DNA of 64,000 bases from M0108 sp963841065 (GCA_963841065.1 CAWJBI010000064.1:10960-74959), one strand, 5' to 3'. Positions 50,505-60,013 are shown, numbered from the stretch's first letter. Numbers and translations: made by a program. Notes: generated from the letters alone by a model not told the origin.

Positions 50505-50926
50505 ATTTTGTTCTTGATGCCTCCGTGGCGTTGCTTTGGCTGGTGCCCGGGACAAACCCGGCCGGCGTGGATTACGCTGGTATGACCCTGAAGGCGCTTA
50601 AGGAATCGCAGGCCATTGTACCCTCGCTATTGGCACTGGAAATAGCCAATGTCGTCGTCAAGGTCGAAACCAGAGGTATCGTGACCGCAGCGGAGGCGCA
50701 GCGTTTCATTGCCCTCCTTGAGCGGCTCAGCATCGTGACCGACCAGGCAACGGCAGCACACGCTCTGGGTGACACATTGAACATTGCCCGGCGCTACAAG
50801 CTCTCGGCCTACGATGCGGCCTATCTGGAACTGGCCCTGCGCACGGGCCTGCCGCTGGCAACGCTCGATGCCGATCTGACGAAGGCAGCCACCACAGCAG
50901 GCGTCGCAATCTTCGGCGCCCACTGA
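50501..50926 (+). CDS. PIN-domain toxin (VapC-like ribonuclease)
   Basis: A 141-residue PIN-domain protein. The acidic residues expected for the metal site are in LDASVALLW (Asp6), LEIANVVVKVE, LSAYDAAYLELA and ATLDADLTKAA. PIN toxins cleave tRNA or rRNA when free of antitoxin. The coding start overlaps the antitoxin stop, so the pair is one transcript. It lies inside the accessory region, typical for a small addiction module. Confidence 0.9.
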   Translation: MNFVLDASVALLWLVPGTNPAGVDYAGMTLKALKESQAIVPSLLALEIANVVVKVETRGIVTAAEAQRFIALLERLSIVTDQATAAHALGDTLNIARRYKLSAYDAAYLELALRTGLPLATLDADLTKAATTAGVAIFGAH

Positions 50927-51011
50927 TCGTAATCACCCCGGAACACCTAGTGCAAGCGGGTACCTTTTGATTGGCGTCGAGGCATTGTCACTGACGTAGC
51001 CCCGGGCTTGT

Positions 51012-51404
51012 TCACCCCCTCTCCCCCGGCCCCTCCCCCGCCAGGGGGGAGGGCGTCTGATCGCTGGCATCCGCCGGCTGACGACCGCCACCGACCGCCG
51101 CCACCACGCCGACATGGCAATACCCCAAGGGCAAGGGCTGCTCCAGCTTGTTGCGCACCGCCGCCAGGGTCGGCGCCAGGCCGTCGGTCTTCACCTTCTC
51201 CAGCACCTGGCGCACCTTGTCCGGCTGCTGACGGGCCTTTTCGATGGGGTTGGCCTTGCCGAAGTCCACCAGCATGCGCTCGGTGCCCGCCGAGATCAGG
51301 GTCCGGGTGGTGCGGATCAACAGGGCGCCGCGGCCGATCCGGGGACAAGGCACTTCGGCCACTGCCGTGGACCCATCCTTAAGGTTCTGCAGGATTTGTT
51401 TCAT
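51012..51404 (-). pseudogene. N-terminal fragment of a zinc-type bi-domain oxidoreductase (polysaccharide locus)
   Basis: From ATG 51404 the product has 130 residues, starting MKQILQNLKDGSTAVAEVPC with TRTLISAGTERMLVDFGK and LEQPLPLGYCHVGVVAAVG, which match the N terminus of alcohol-dehydrogenase-like/Gfo-Idh bi-domain oxidoreductases found in surface polysaccharide clusters. Just after AVGGG the sequence enters a GC-rich palindromic repeat and stops; the NAD and second domains are missing. It is a truncated gene. Confidence 0.8.
51013..51054. repeat. GC-rich palindromic repeat element, copy 2 (truncated form)
   Basis: It shares CCCCCTCTCCCCC, then one changed base, then GCCCCTCCCCCGCC and AGGG with the element at 46588-46661. 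The right arm is shorter (GGGGGGAGGGCG). It coincides with the break in the oxidoreductase fragment, so insertion or recombination here truncated the gene. Confidence 0.75.
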
Positions 51405-51494
51405 CGCCAAATATTCCGATACTGCCTAATATTCAATTTGTTGACACACCGGCCGAGCAACACCGAACCCAAAGCCGTGTAGAGAGCAGATAGT

Positions 51495-51513
51495 CTGTCC
51501 GGTGTTGTAGCAC
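51495..51513 (+). repeat. Left terminal inverted repeat of the ISNCY-type element
   Basis: CTGTCCGGTGTTGTAGCAC; complementary to 54877-54895 with two mismatches. Further homology extends inward with spacing (GTCCG at about 51521). Confidence 0.75.
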
Positions 51514-51553
51514 GTGATGTGTCCGGTTTATTTCGTATCCGAGGAGGTACGAG

Positions 51554-52729
51554 ATGAACCGAACAGAACGGCTACAGGAGATCCGGAAGATGCGATTTGA
51601 AGAGGCGTAGGCGGGCTGGCAGGGAGGTCGGCTGCGGCAGGAAGAGGCAGCACGGCTACTGGGGGTATGCGAGCGGACGTTCCGTCGGTATGTGGACCGC
51701 TACGAGGACGAGGGCCTGCAAGGGCTGATCGACAAGCGGTTGGAGCAGGTCTCGCCGCGCCAGGCGCCGGTGGACGAAGTGATGGCGCGGGTGGATCGGT
51801 ACCGAGGCCGGCACCCGGGCTGGAACGTCAAACACTGCCACGCCTGGTACCGCAAGGAGGGCGGCACACGCCGCTACACCTGGGTCAAGGAGCGGCTGCA
51901 AGAGGCGGGCGAGGTCGAGAAGGCGTCCGCGCGCGGCAAGCACCGCCAGCGCCGGGAGCGAGCGGCGTGGCCGGGGATGCTGTTGCACCAGGACGCGAGC
52001 ACCCACGAGTGGGTGCCTGGCGTGAAGTGGGACCTGGTGGTCACGATGGATGACGCCACCAACGAACACTACGCCATGCGCTGCGTAGCAGAAGAAGGCA
52101 CGGCCTCCAGCCTGCTCGGGGTACGGGACGTGATCGAGCGGCGCGGCCTGTTCGCTGCGCGCTACACGGACCGGGGCAGCCATGACTGGCACACCCCCGA
52201 AGCGGGGGGCCAGGTCGACAAGCGCAACCCCACCCCGTTCGGCAAGGCGATGGCGCGACTGGGGATCGAGATGATCGCGGCCTACTCCCCGGAGGCGCGG
52301 GGGCGCTCGGAGCGCATGTTCCGCACCCACCCAGGGCGGCTGGTGCAGGAGCTCACCCTCGCCGGCATCACGGATCGGCAGGGCGCCAACGGCTACTGGG
52401 AGGAGGTCTACCGGCCGGCCTTCAACGCCCAGTTCATGCAGCCGGCGCTGGAGGAGGGTTCGGCCTTCGTGCCCGGGATCGGTGGCGACCTGGATGACTT
52501 CCTGTGCGAGACCGATGAGCGTGTGGTGGGCAAAGACAACGGTGTCGCCTTTGAGGGGATGGCCCTGCAGATCCCCCAGGATCGTCACCGGATGCACGAC
52601 GTGAAGGTCAAGGTGCGCGTCCACCGCTATCCCGATGGGCGGCTCGCCCTGTGTCATGGTCCCCGCTGCCTGGTGCACTTTGATGCGAAGGGACGGTTGA
52701 TACCGCCCAAAATCCAGGCGGTCGCGTAG
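51554..52729 (+). pseudogene. ISNCY family transposase with an in-frame amber codon
   Basis: From ATG 51554 (GAGGAGG upstream) the frame reads MNRTERLQEIRKMRFEEA, then TAG at 51608-51610, then AGWQGGRLRQEEAARLLGVCERTFRRYVDRY, a helix-turn-helix. The catalytic DDE region has HQDAS, then YTDRGSHDW, then EARGRSERMF, and continues to the stop at 52727-52729. The family reads Tyr/Trp-like residues at the TAG position, so it is probably a nonsense mutation. No strong alternative start precedes the HTH; the element is likely inactive unless the codon is suppressed or the base is an error. Confidence 0.85.
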
Positions 52730-52792
52730 GTCCGACGCGCGCCGCGCGGTGGGAAGATCGGGTCAGAGGGGGCCGCAGCCCCCGTCTGCCCA

Positions 52793-52824
52793 CAGAACCG
52801 TGCGTACGGGTCCGTACACGGCTC
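52793..52824 (-). ncRNA. Group II intron domain V (catalytic hairpin)
   Basis: On the minus strand the segment begins GAGCCGTG and ends CACGGTTCTG, the conserved domain V ends that pair into a long hairpin; the internal loop lies between ACGGACCCGTACG. It comes just after the maturase stop (TGA at 52826-52828). Confidence 0.85.
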
Positions 52825-52825
52825 C

Positions 52826-54138
52826 TCACGCAAGGCGTATCCACTGACTCACATCAAACCAGTGCGGTAACTGCTTGTCCGAGCGAATGGCTTGTCCCAT
52901 GGTCCCAATGAACCAGCCGACCGGGTAGGCCCGCGTCACCGCGAGGGTGTTCGAGAGCGCCCAGCGGCCTTTGTTGGAGAACACGGCCTTGCCGCCTGGC
53001 GGCGTGGCACGCCACGCTTGACCAGTTTACGGAAGAGGTTACGTCTGCTCTTTTGTTGATCCACCAGGCGGGATCGCAATCGTCGCCGAATGTGGGCTTC
53101 GATCTTCTTGAGCTGGGCGGGGTAGTAGGTCATCGCAAAGTAGCTCGACCAGCCCACGTACCAACTGTTGATCCGCTCGATGCTCGTCTCCAGAGTCAGG
53201 TGGGTGCCCCGCGGGGTCAGCTCCTTGACCTTGTCCATCGCCGCTTGCAGGGCCTTGCGCGAGATCGCAATGGTATCCCCCACAATGGTCAGTCCCAAGA
53301 ACTTGACCCGATCCGAACGGGCCACTTGGCTCTTCTCGCGGTTCACCACCAGTTTCAGTCTCTTCTCGATGTATCCGCCAATGCTTGCCATGACCCGCTC
53401 GGCCGCCTTGGGCGTCCTCACGAAGATGTTGCAGTCATCGGCGAACCGGCAAAATTCCAGGCCGCGCCGCTCCAGTTCCTTATCCAGCTCGTCCAGGACG
53501 ATGTTGCTGAGCAGGGGACTGAGCGGGCTGCCTTGAACGGCCCCTTCCGTGGAGGGGGTCACCAGGCCGTTGGCCATGATGCCGCTGCGCAGGATCAGCC
53601 CAACCAGGCGCAGGATGCGCTTGTCGGGGATCGTCTGTCCCAGGCGGGCGATCAGCCGGTCATGGTGGATTCGGTCGAAGAATTTCGAGAGGTCCAGATC
53701 CACCACATAGGGCTTGCCCCCAGCCACGATCCGACGCGCCGCCTCGACCGCTTGGCCTTGGTTCCGCCCAGGGCGGAAACCGTAGCTGTTCGCGGAAAAC
53801 AACGGCTCGAAGATCGGCTCCAGTAGCAGTTTCAGGGTGGCCTGAACCACCCGGTCGCGCACCGTCGGCACCCCAAGCAAGCGGATGCCCTGCCCACCAG
53901 GCTTGGGGATCTCTACCCGTCGCACCGGTGAGGGTTCGTAAGTCCAGCTTTCCAGCTCCACGGTCAGCCGGCTTAGCTCTTCGTCCAGGCGTGTCTCGAA
54001 CTCGGCAATCGTCACTCCGTCGATGCCGGGGGCTCCCTTGTTCTTCCTCACGCGCTGGAATCCCGCCGCCAGATATTCCCTGGCGCACAGGTCCTCGAAG
54101 AGTCTGCGCTCGTCAGTCAATAGGTCTCTGCCGCTCAT
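52826..54138 (-). pseudogene. ltrA: Group II intron reverse transcriptase/maturase, C-terminal frameshift
   Basis: From ATG 54138 the protein has the reverse-transcriptase fingers/palm blocks: GAPGIDGVTI, RVEIPKPGGQGIRLLGVPTVRDR, NSYGFRPGR, VDLDLSKFFDRIHHDR, EGAVQGSPLSPLLSNIVLDELD and the active-site FADD (usually YADD) in CRFADDCNIFV, then maturase domain X (NSWYVGWSSYFAM). The C terminus continues in another frame as AVFSNKGRWALSNTLAVTRAYP and FDVSQWIRLA to TGA 52826. One base is missing near 52990. No DNA-endonuclease domain is seen, consistent with class C introns. Confidence 0.87.
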
Positions 54139-54808
54139 TTCACTCTCTCTTCTGCATGGGCCTTTCAGCGATCACCGCACCAGCGATTCACCCGACGTCT
54201 ACGTCTCGGGCACTCGCCGGCTCCACTTGGGCTGGTCTCGGACCCACAGTCTCTAACAAGCTTCATCAACCGCTTACGTGTTCCGCCCTTCACCTCCGGC
54301 CTCCTTGCCGCTGACCCGATGGTTTACCCTCACCTGCGTCACCGCAGCTTCTTCGGCACCGGGCTTTACGATTACTACGGCTTCATCTGCAGGCCCCCGT
54401 CCCATCACGCACGCGTCTCCGCGCCGCTTAGGGCTTAAGGTGTCGTAGTTACACCGACCCAGGATCGACGGCCCTTCACCGGGTAAGCTAGTCGCCTCTG
54501 TTCCCGCCCACCTACCTTCTCTACGCCCAGGGATTACGAGGAGAAAATCGGGCTTCGGTGGTCCACGGCACCTCGCCCAACCCTGTACGCCTCAGCAAAG
54601 GTTCGCTCTCGCTTAGGTGGCGAGTTTGGACTCCGGCTTCTTTCAGATCCCTCATTGGCTCCCGTCCGGCAGCGGCCTTGCCATCCTCCTCGTCCATAAG
54701 GTGCAGGGGGAGTTTCTTCGGGCACCCTTGCCTTCGCCTACGTGTTCCCCTCTCCCAAGGGCCACGGTTGGACTTGCACCAACTAGCCGACTAGCATGCC
54801 GGTCACAC

Positions 54809-54850
54809 GTGGGAAGGCGCTTCGGGCTATCGCCCTTCGCGCCTTCCCAC
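54809..54850. repeat. Perfect hairpin at the intron insertion point
   Basis: Arms GTGGGAAGGCGC and GCGCCTTCCCAC (54809-54820, 54839-54850) enclose an inner GGGC-TATC-GCCC stem. The intron begins at the first base before this hairpin on the minus-strand side. Class C introns insert just after terminator-like or palindromic hairpins. Confidence 0.8.
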
Positions 54851-54876
54851 CGCGCCAATCAGAGCGGACAGTTTAT

Positions 54877-54895
54877 GTGCTACTAAACCGGACAG
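54877..54895 (-). repeat. Right terminal inverted repeat of the ISNCY-type element
   Basis: GTGCTACTAAACCGGACAG on the plus strand; its complement reads CTGTCCGGTTTAGTAGCAC, matching the left end with two mismatches. Confidence 0.75.
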
Positions 54896-54999
54896 TTCTA
54901 TTTGTTGCCAACAGTTGACCCCATGACGGGTTGCCGCGTCGCGGCGCGCTGGTTAGGATGGACGGAGGCTGGCTTGCAGGCTAATCCGCGATCAAAAAC

Positions 55000-55530
55000 A
55001 TGACTGAACACTTTGAGGATACCGGCTTTATCCCCCTGAATATCGCCGTCCTGACGGTCTCGGACAGCCGGGGGGAGGCCGATGACAAATCCGGGGCCCT
55101 GCTGCGCGACAAGGCCGAGGCCGCTGGCCACCGGGTGGCGGCGCGCGAGATCGTGCCCGATGATGTCTATCGGATGCGGGCCGTCTTTTCGCGCTGGATC
55201 GCCGATCCCGACATCCAGGTGGTCCTGGCCACGGGCGGCACGGGTGTCACCGGTCGTGACAGCACGCCGGAGGCCATCGAGCCCCTCCTCGACAAGCGTA
55301 TCGAGGGCTTCGGCGAACTCTTTCGGGCCCTCTCCCGGGAGGAGATCGGCATCGCCAGCATCCAGTCCCGCGCCCTTGGCGGCCTGGCCAACGGTACCTT
55401 CATTTTCTGCCTGCCGGGCTCCAGCGGCGCCTGCCGCACGGCCTGGGACCAGATCCTGGCACCCCAGCTCGACCACCGCACCCGGCCCTGCAACTTCGCC
55501 CAACTATTGAAGCGGGTGCTGGAAAAGTAA
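55000..55530 (+). CDS. moaB: Molybdenum cofactor biosynthesis protein B (MoaB/Mog type)
   Basis: MoaB/MogA-type proteins adenylate molybdopterin before molybdenum insertion. The 176-residue product has the substrate loop LTVSDSRGEADDKSG, the signature VLATGGTGVTGRDSTPEA and LPGSSGACRTAWDQ with acidic site residues. It is the first gene of a moaB-moeA-moaD cluster, located just after the ISNCY right end. No strong Shine-Dalgarno is visible for ATG 55000. Confidence 0.92.
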   Translation: MTEHFEDTGFIPLNIAVLTVSDSRGEADDKSGALLRDKAEAAGHRVAAREIVPDDVYRMRAVFSRWIADPDIQVVLATGGTGVTGRDSTPEAIEPLLDKRIEGFGELFRALSREEIGIASIQSRALGGLANGTFIFCLPGSSGACRTAWDQILAPQLDHRTRPCNFAQLLKRVLEK

Positions 55531-55557
55531 TTCCCGCCCGGTGACCGAGATCGACAC

Positions 55558-56823
55558 ATGACCAGCGCCCCTGATTGTTGCCGCGCGGAACCGGCCGGGT
55601 CCCAGGCCCTCCTGAGTAAGGCGGAGGCCGTGACCCGTCTCTTGGCCCAGGCCGTTCCCGTCCAGGATTTTGAACAGCTCCCCGCCTTGGAGGCCTTGGG
55701 ACGCATCCTGGCGACACCGGTGGTGAGCCGGATCGCCGTCCCCGGCTGGGACAATAGCGCCATGGACGGTTACGCCCTGCGGGCTGGCGACCTGGCGACG
55801 GCCCAGGGCCGCCTGCGTGTCTCCCAGCGCATCGCCGCCGGGAACCCGGGCACCCGGCTGGAGCCCGGCACCGCGGCGCGCATCTTCACGGGCGCCCCCA
55901 TTCCCGAGGGGGCCGACACGGTCGTGATCCAGGAGGTCTGCCGCGTCGAGGGTGACGCGGTCGTCATGCCCCTGACGGTGACACCCGGCGCCAATATTCG
56001 GCGCGCCGGCGAGGACATCCAGGCCGGGGCCGAGATCATCGCCGCCGGTACCCGCCTGCTCCCGCAGCACCTGGGCCTGGCGGCTTCCGTGGGCGTGGCG
56101 GAGTTGAATGTCTGGCGGCGGCTCAAGGTCGCGGTCTTTGCCAGCGGCGACGAACTGGTGATGCCCGGCCAGCCCCTGGGCCCCGGGCAGATCTATAACT
56201 CCAACCGGTTCACTCTGCTCGGCCTGCTGGCGGCCCTGGGTTGCGAGACCCTGGACCTGGGCCGGGTTCCGGACCAGCTGGAGGCGACCATGGCCACCTT
56301 GACCGCTGCCGCCGGCCAGGCGGACCTGGTCATGGGGAGCGGCGGCGTCTCGGTGGGCGAGGAAGACCATGTCAAGCTGGCCGTGGAACGGATCGGCACC
56401 CTTGATCTCTGGAAGGTCGCCATCCGCCCCGGTAAGCCGCTGGCCTTCGGGCATCTGGGCCCGGAGCGGACGCCCTTCATCGGCACCCCGGGAAACCCGG
56501 TCTCCCTCTTCGTCACCTTCTGCCTCTTCGCCCGGCCCTTCATTCGCCGGATGCAGGGTAGCGCGGGCGACCTGGAGCCCCAGGCCTTTACCGTTCCGGC
56601 CGGCTTCGACTGGCCCAAGGCCGCCGATCGCATGGAGTTCCCCCGCGCTCGCCTGGAACCCGGCGCCGATGGCCAGCCCGAGGTCCGCCTCTATCCCCGT
56701 CAGTCCTCCGGCGTCCTCAGCTCCGTCACCTGGGCCGACGGGCTGGCGGTCATCCCCGCCAACCAGACCGTCAGGCGCGGCGACAGGGTCCAGTACCTCC
56801 CCCTGAACGAAATCATCCTATGA
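55558..56823 (+). CDS. moeA: Molybdopterin molybdenumtransferase
   Basis: MoeA inserts molybdate into adenylated molybdopterin. The 421-residue protein shows DNSAMDGYALR, IFTGAPIPEGADTVVIQE, ASGDELVMPGQPLGPGQIYNSN, GSGGVSVGEEDHVKLAVE and AIRPGKPLAFG, plus GTPGNPVSLFVTF, in the expected order. It starts 28 bases after moaB and its stop overlaps the start of moaD, so the three are cotranscribed. Confidence 0.95.
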   Translation: MTSAPDCCRAEPAGSQALLSKAEAVTRLLAQAVPVQDFEQLPALEALGRILATPVVSRIAVPGWDNSAMDGYALRAGDLATAQGRLRVSQRIAAGNPGTRLEPGTAARIFTGAPIPEGADTVVIQEVCRVEGDAVVMPLTVTPGANIRRAGEDIQAGAEIIAAGTRLLPQHLGLAASVGVAELNVWRRLKVAVFASGDELVMPGQPLGPGQIYNSNRFTLLGLLAALGCETLDLGRVPDQLEATMATLTAAAGQADLVMGSGGVSVGEEDHVKLAVERIGTLDLWKVAIRPGKPLAFGHLGPERTPFIGTPGNPVSLFVTFCLFARPFIRRMQGSAGDLEPQAFTVPAGFDWPKAADRMEFPRARLEPGADGQPEVRLYPRQSSGVLSSVTWADGLAVIPANQTVRRGDRVQYLPLNEIIL

Positions 56824-57089
56824 TCCAGCTCCGCTACTTTGCCAGCCTGCGGGAGCGTCTCGGCACCGGCGCCGAGGCCATCCCCTGCCCTGTCCTCGCC
56901 ACCCCCGACCGCCCCCTTACCGTGGCGGATCTCCTCCTGCTGCTGCGCCAGCGCGGCGAGCCCTGGAACGACGCCTTGGGCGGGGAGCAACCCCTGCTCG
57001 CCGCCGTCAATCAGACCATGGCCCGCCTCGACACCCCGGTCCAGGATGGCGACGAGGTCGCCTTCTTCCCGCCCGTCACCGGCGGTTAA
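56820..57089 (+). CDS. moaD: Molybdopterin synthase sulfur carrier subunit
   Basis: MoaD carries sulfur as a C-terminal thiocarboxylate for molybdopterin synthase. The 89-residue ubiquitin-like protein starts MIQLRYFASLRERLG and ends in FFPPVTGG, the required Gly-Gly tail. It overlaps moeA by four bases (ATGA). No moaE is adjacent. Confidence 0.93.
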   Translation: MIQLRYFASLRERLGTGAEAIPCPVLATPDRPLTVADLLLLLRQRGEPWNDALGGEQPLLAAVNQTMARLDTPVQDGDEVAFFPPVTGG

Positions 57090-57449
57090 CAGCCGGTCCC
57101 GTCCCGGCGACGGCCACACCCCACGCAGCCTCGACACCTTCCCTACCCCGCGCGCCTATCTGGCGATGCCGCTCAAACAGGGCATGAGTCTCTTCCACGC
57201 TCTCAACCTAACCTTCCAGCCCCGGCCGTTTTTCGCGTAAGTGGGGGGACAGGGGCCTAGGCGCATAAATATGGGGGTTTTCCCCCATTTGTTCTTGAAG
57301 AAGGGAATGCTAAAAATTCCTTGACTCTTTCCCCGGGTGGTGATGTGGCGGAGCTACCTCTATCTTTAGCCTGGTAGGTCTGTGTAGGGGTCCCGTCACC
57401 CCGAGGATGGATGATGCCGCCAACCTGAAACCAACCTGGGGGAATTCAC
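57090..57449. other. Intergenic region between moaD and the multicopper oxidase
   Basis: About 360 bases without a convincing gene. It has a hairpin at 57271-57288 followed by T-rich bases (a moaD terminator) and a TTGACT sequence at about 57322 that could be a -35 element for the oxidase gene. GGGGGAA precedes the oxidase ATG at 57450. Confidence 0.5.
57271..57288 (+). terminator. Rho-independent-like terminator after moaD
   Basis: ATGGGGG-TTTT-CCCCCAT followed by TTGTTCTT: a 7-bp stem with loop TTTT. It lies 180 bases after the moaD stop, so any coding region between would be short. Confidence 0.6.
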
Positions 57450-60013
57450 ATGACAAGTTGCAAACCGACACCTATGGCTAGGCCCCGGGGGGGCGGCCGG
57501 ACCCTGCTCCTGCTGCCCTCCCTGACCCTGACCCTTGCCACCGCCCAGGCGGTGCCGCTGCCGGGCGGCACCCTGGACCCCTTGACCATCCCCAAGTACG
57601 TGACCCCGCTGGTCATCCCGCCGGTGATGAAGAATACTGGCACGGCAGCGCAAACGATTACGACATCGCGGTCCGGCAGTTCAAGCAGCAGATCCTGCCC
57701 GGCGGCATCTGGAACAGCCTCAACGGCCGCGCCGACGCCTTTCCCGCGACCACGGTCTGGAGCTACGGCCCGGACGCGGACCCCATGCCCGATTCGACCG
57801 GCCTGGGCGGGGCGCGGGCATAGCCCCGGCGCCGAACTCCCAGTTCAACTATCCCGCCTACACCATTGAGACCAGGTCCAACGTGACAACGACCGTGGAC
57901 TGGATCAATCAATTGGTCGTCGATCCGGTGGTCTGCAAGGCGACCACGGGCTTCGCGGGCGATCCCAACTGCAACTACATCCCCCACCTGCTCCCGATCG
58001 ACCGTTCCCTGCACTGGGCCAACCCCGAGCAGCTCCCCTGCATCGATCCGGGCAAGACCAAGGACTGCGCCCCGGATCCGGTCGACGAACGGGCACCTCC
58101 TGCAGCAGCCCTACCAGGGGCCGGTGCCGATGGTCGTGCACGTGCACGGCGCCCACGCCGGCCCGGAGAGCGACGGTTACGCGGAGGCCTGGTGGCTGCC
58201 CAACGCCAACAACATTCCCGCCGGCGTACGCCACCACGGGCACCCTGGTCAACCAGTTCGGCAGCGTCGACCACCAACGACCCTCCGGCCGGGTGTCGGC
58301 ACCTTCAGCTACCCCAACACCCAGCCGTCGAGCGACGATCTGGTATCACGACCACTCCCTCGGCATGACCCGCAGCAACGTCTATGCGGGACCGGCGGGC
58401 TTCTGGATCCTGCGTGACCCCGGCGCGACGGGTGGCGAGACGGGCTCTGACGTCTACGGGCACGGCCTCCCGGCGCCCGCGCCCGTGGCGGGCGACGACC
58501 GTCGCGGACCAACGAACCTGGCCGAGCAGCCAACGGCGGCTCCCGGGCGCAGCAAGTACCGCGAGATCCCCATCGCCATCCAGGACCGCTCCTTCAACGC
58601 CGACGGCTCCCTGTTCTACCCGGACAACCGGGCCTTCTTCGAAGGCCTGCCGCCGGCCCAGCTCCAGATCCCCTTCGTCGGCGACTGCCACGAACTCCCT
58701 CCGACATCGCCCCCATCTGGAACCCGGAGGCCTTCTTCAACACCATGGTGGTGAACGGCGTGACCTGGCCCACCCAGGAGGTAGCCCCCGCCCTGTACCG
58801 CTTCCGCCTGCTGAACGGCTGCAACTCGCGCTTCCTCAACCTGTCGCTCAAGCCGGTGGACCCGGCCTCCGGTAAGCCGATCAGCGTCAAAAGGACGGAG
58901 TGGGTCACCCAGAAAAATGGCAAGCTCAAGGCCAAGACCGACAACCTCAAGGAGCTGCCCTTCTACCAGATCGGGGCCGAGCAGAGCCTGTTGCCAAGGT
59001 GGTCAATGGTGGCGACCGGCACGGCGACGCCGCTGCCGGGCAACGGCACCATCCCCAAGCCGGCCAAGGGCGCCCATCCCGATCAGGCCCTGCTGATGGG
59101 CAATGCCGAGCGCGCGGACGTGATCCTGGACTTCCGCGGCCTGCCGAATGGCACCGTGATCCAGATGTTCAACACGGCGCCCGATGCCCCCTTCGGCGGC
59201 TTCCCGGACATCCCGGCCGACCCCACCACCACGGGCCAGGTGATGCGGTTCGTGGTGAAGAAGGCGCTGCTCGGGAAGAGCCCCACTGACGAGATTCGCG
59301 CCGTGGATGGGACCCTCACGAACCCGACGACCGCGGCCACCCCGCCCGAGAGCCTGGTGCTGAGCCCCGTTGAAGGGGTGGACACCTATCCCGCCGGGGT
59401 AGCCAACCTCAATCCCGTGCCCCGTGACCAGGCCCTGCTGGAGGAGGAATCCCCGAAGGTTTGCGTCACCGTAGACCCGACCGGGGCCATCAGTCTACGA
59501 CCCGACGGCGACACCCGACCCCGACCAACCCGGGTACCTGCGTGCTCACCGGGACCCACCACCCTCGCGGCATCCGTACCCTTCGCACCCAAGGCCGCCG
59601 TGCTCGGCATCAACGGCAGATCGGGCGGCACGGTGACCCTCTGGTCGGACCCCATCCAGACCAATCCGGCAAACAATGCGACCGAGACCTGGGAGTTCTG
59701 GAACTGGACCGTGGATGGTCACCCCATCCACGTCCACGAGGTCAAGTTCAAGGTGCTCAATCGGGAGGCCTTCGACCCGTTGACCGGCGCCTTGTCCGGT
59801 GTCGCGCGACCGGCGGAGGCCACGGAGGCCGGCTGGAAGGACACGGTGGTCGCCTATCCCGGTCAGGTCACCCGCATCGCCGCCACCTTCGATATCCCGG
59901 GTCTCTATGTATGGCACTGCCATATCGTCGAGCACGAGGACAACGAGATGATGGTTCCCTTCTGCGTGGGTGATAAGACCAGCGCCCCGGGGTGCGGCGG
60001 TGCCGTGCCCTAA
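57450..60013 (+). pseudogene. CotA-like multicopper oxidase, at least seven frame changes
   Basis: The pieces together spell a CotA/bilirubin-oxidase-like multicopper oxidase that oxidises phenolics or metal ions with O2. Signal peptide TLLLLPSLTLTLATAQA at the N terminus. Copper sites occur in order: HVHGAHAGPESDGYAEAWW, then WYHDHSLGMTRSNVYAG, then HPIHVHEVKFKVLN, then YVWHCHIVEHEDNEMM (type 1 Cys and axial Met). The frame changes at about 57645, 57815, 58088, 58222, 58280, 58335 and 58695; a single frame runs from ~58700 to the stop, though two short internal patches read oddly. The full span (about 854 codons) is long but no domain is missing. The gene heads a periplasmic redox cluster. 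Confidence 0.85.

Larger units (their letters stand above)
52757..54808 (-). mobile_element. Group II intron with reverse-transcriptase/maturase ORF (bacterial, possibly class C)
   Basis: On the minus strand the intron begins GTGTGACCGG at 54808, a typical 5' end. The intron-encoded protein lies within, and domain V occurs at 52793-52824 followed by a GC-rich domain VI hairpin (CAGACGGGGGC paired with GCCCCCTCTG). The 3' end is either at 52757 (ending CCCGAT, with a branch-point-like A seven bases from the end) or at 52749 (ending CTTCCCAC), which would restore a perfect palindrome in the flanks. Intron length is about 2.05 kb. It is inserted immediately 3' of a perfect hairpin, as expected for class C introns. 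Confidence 0.85.
51495..54895 (+). mobile_element. ISNCY-type insertion sequence containing a group II intron
   Basis: The element is bounded by imperfect inverted repeats at 51495-51513 and 54877-54895 (17 of 19 positions identical). It carries a DDE transposase gene at 51554-52729. The right non-coding part, beyond the transposase, holds a group II intron (about 52757-54808). Without the intron the element would be about 1.35 kb, with the transposase filling most of it. Target duplication could not be identified in the flanks. Confidence 0.8.

Noticed and set aside
57099..57240. A moaE gene or short ORF following moaD
   Set aside because: The sequence lacks MoaE motifs and shows no ribosome binding site; it reads as non-coding.
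57315..57345. CueR-like operator before the multicopper oxidase
   Set aside because: The TTGACT is followed by no clear CueR dyad; similarity is too weak.
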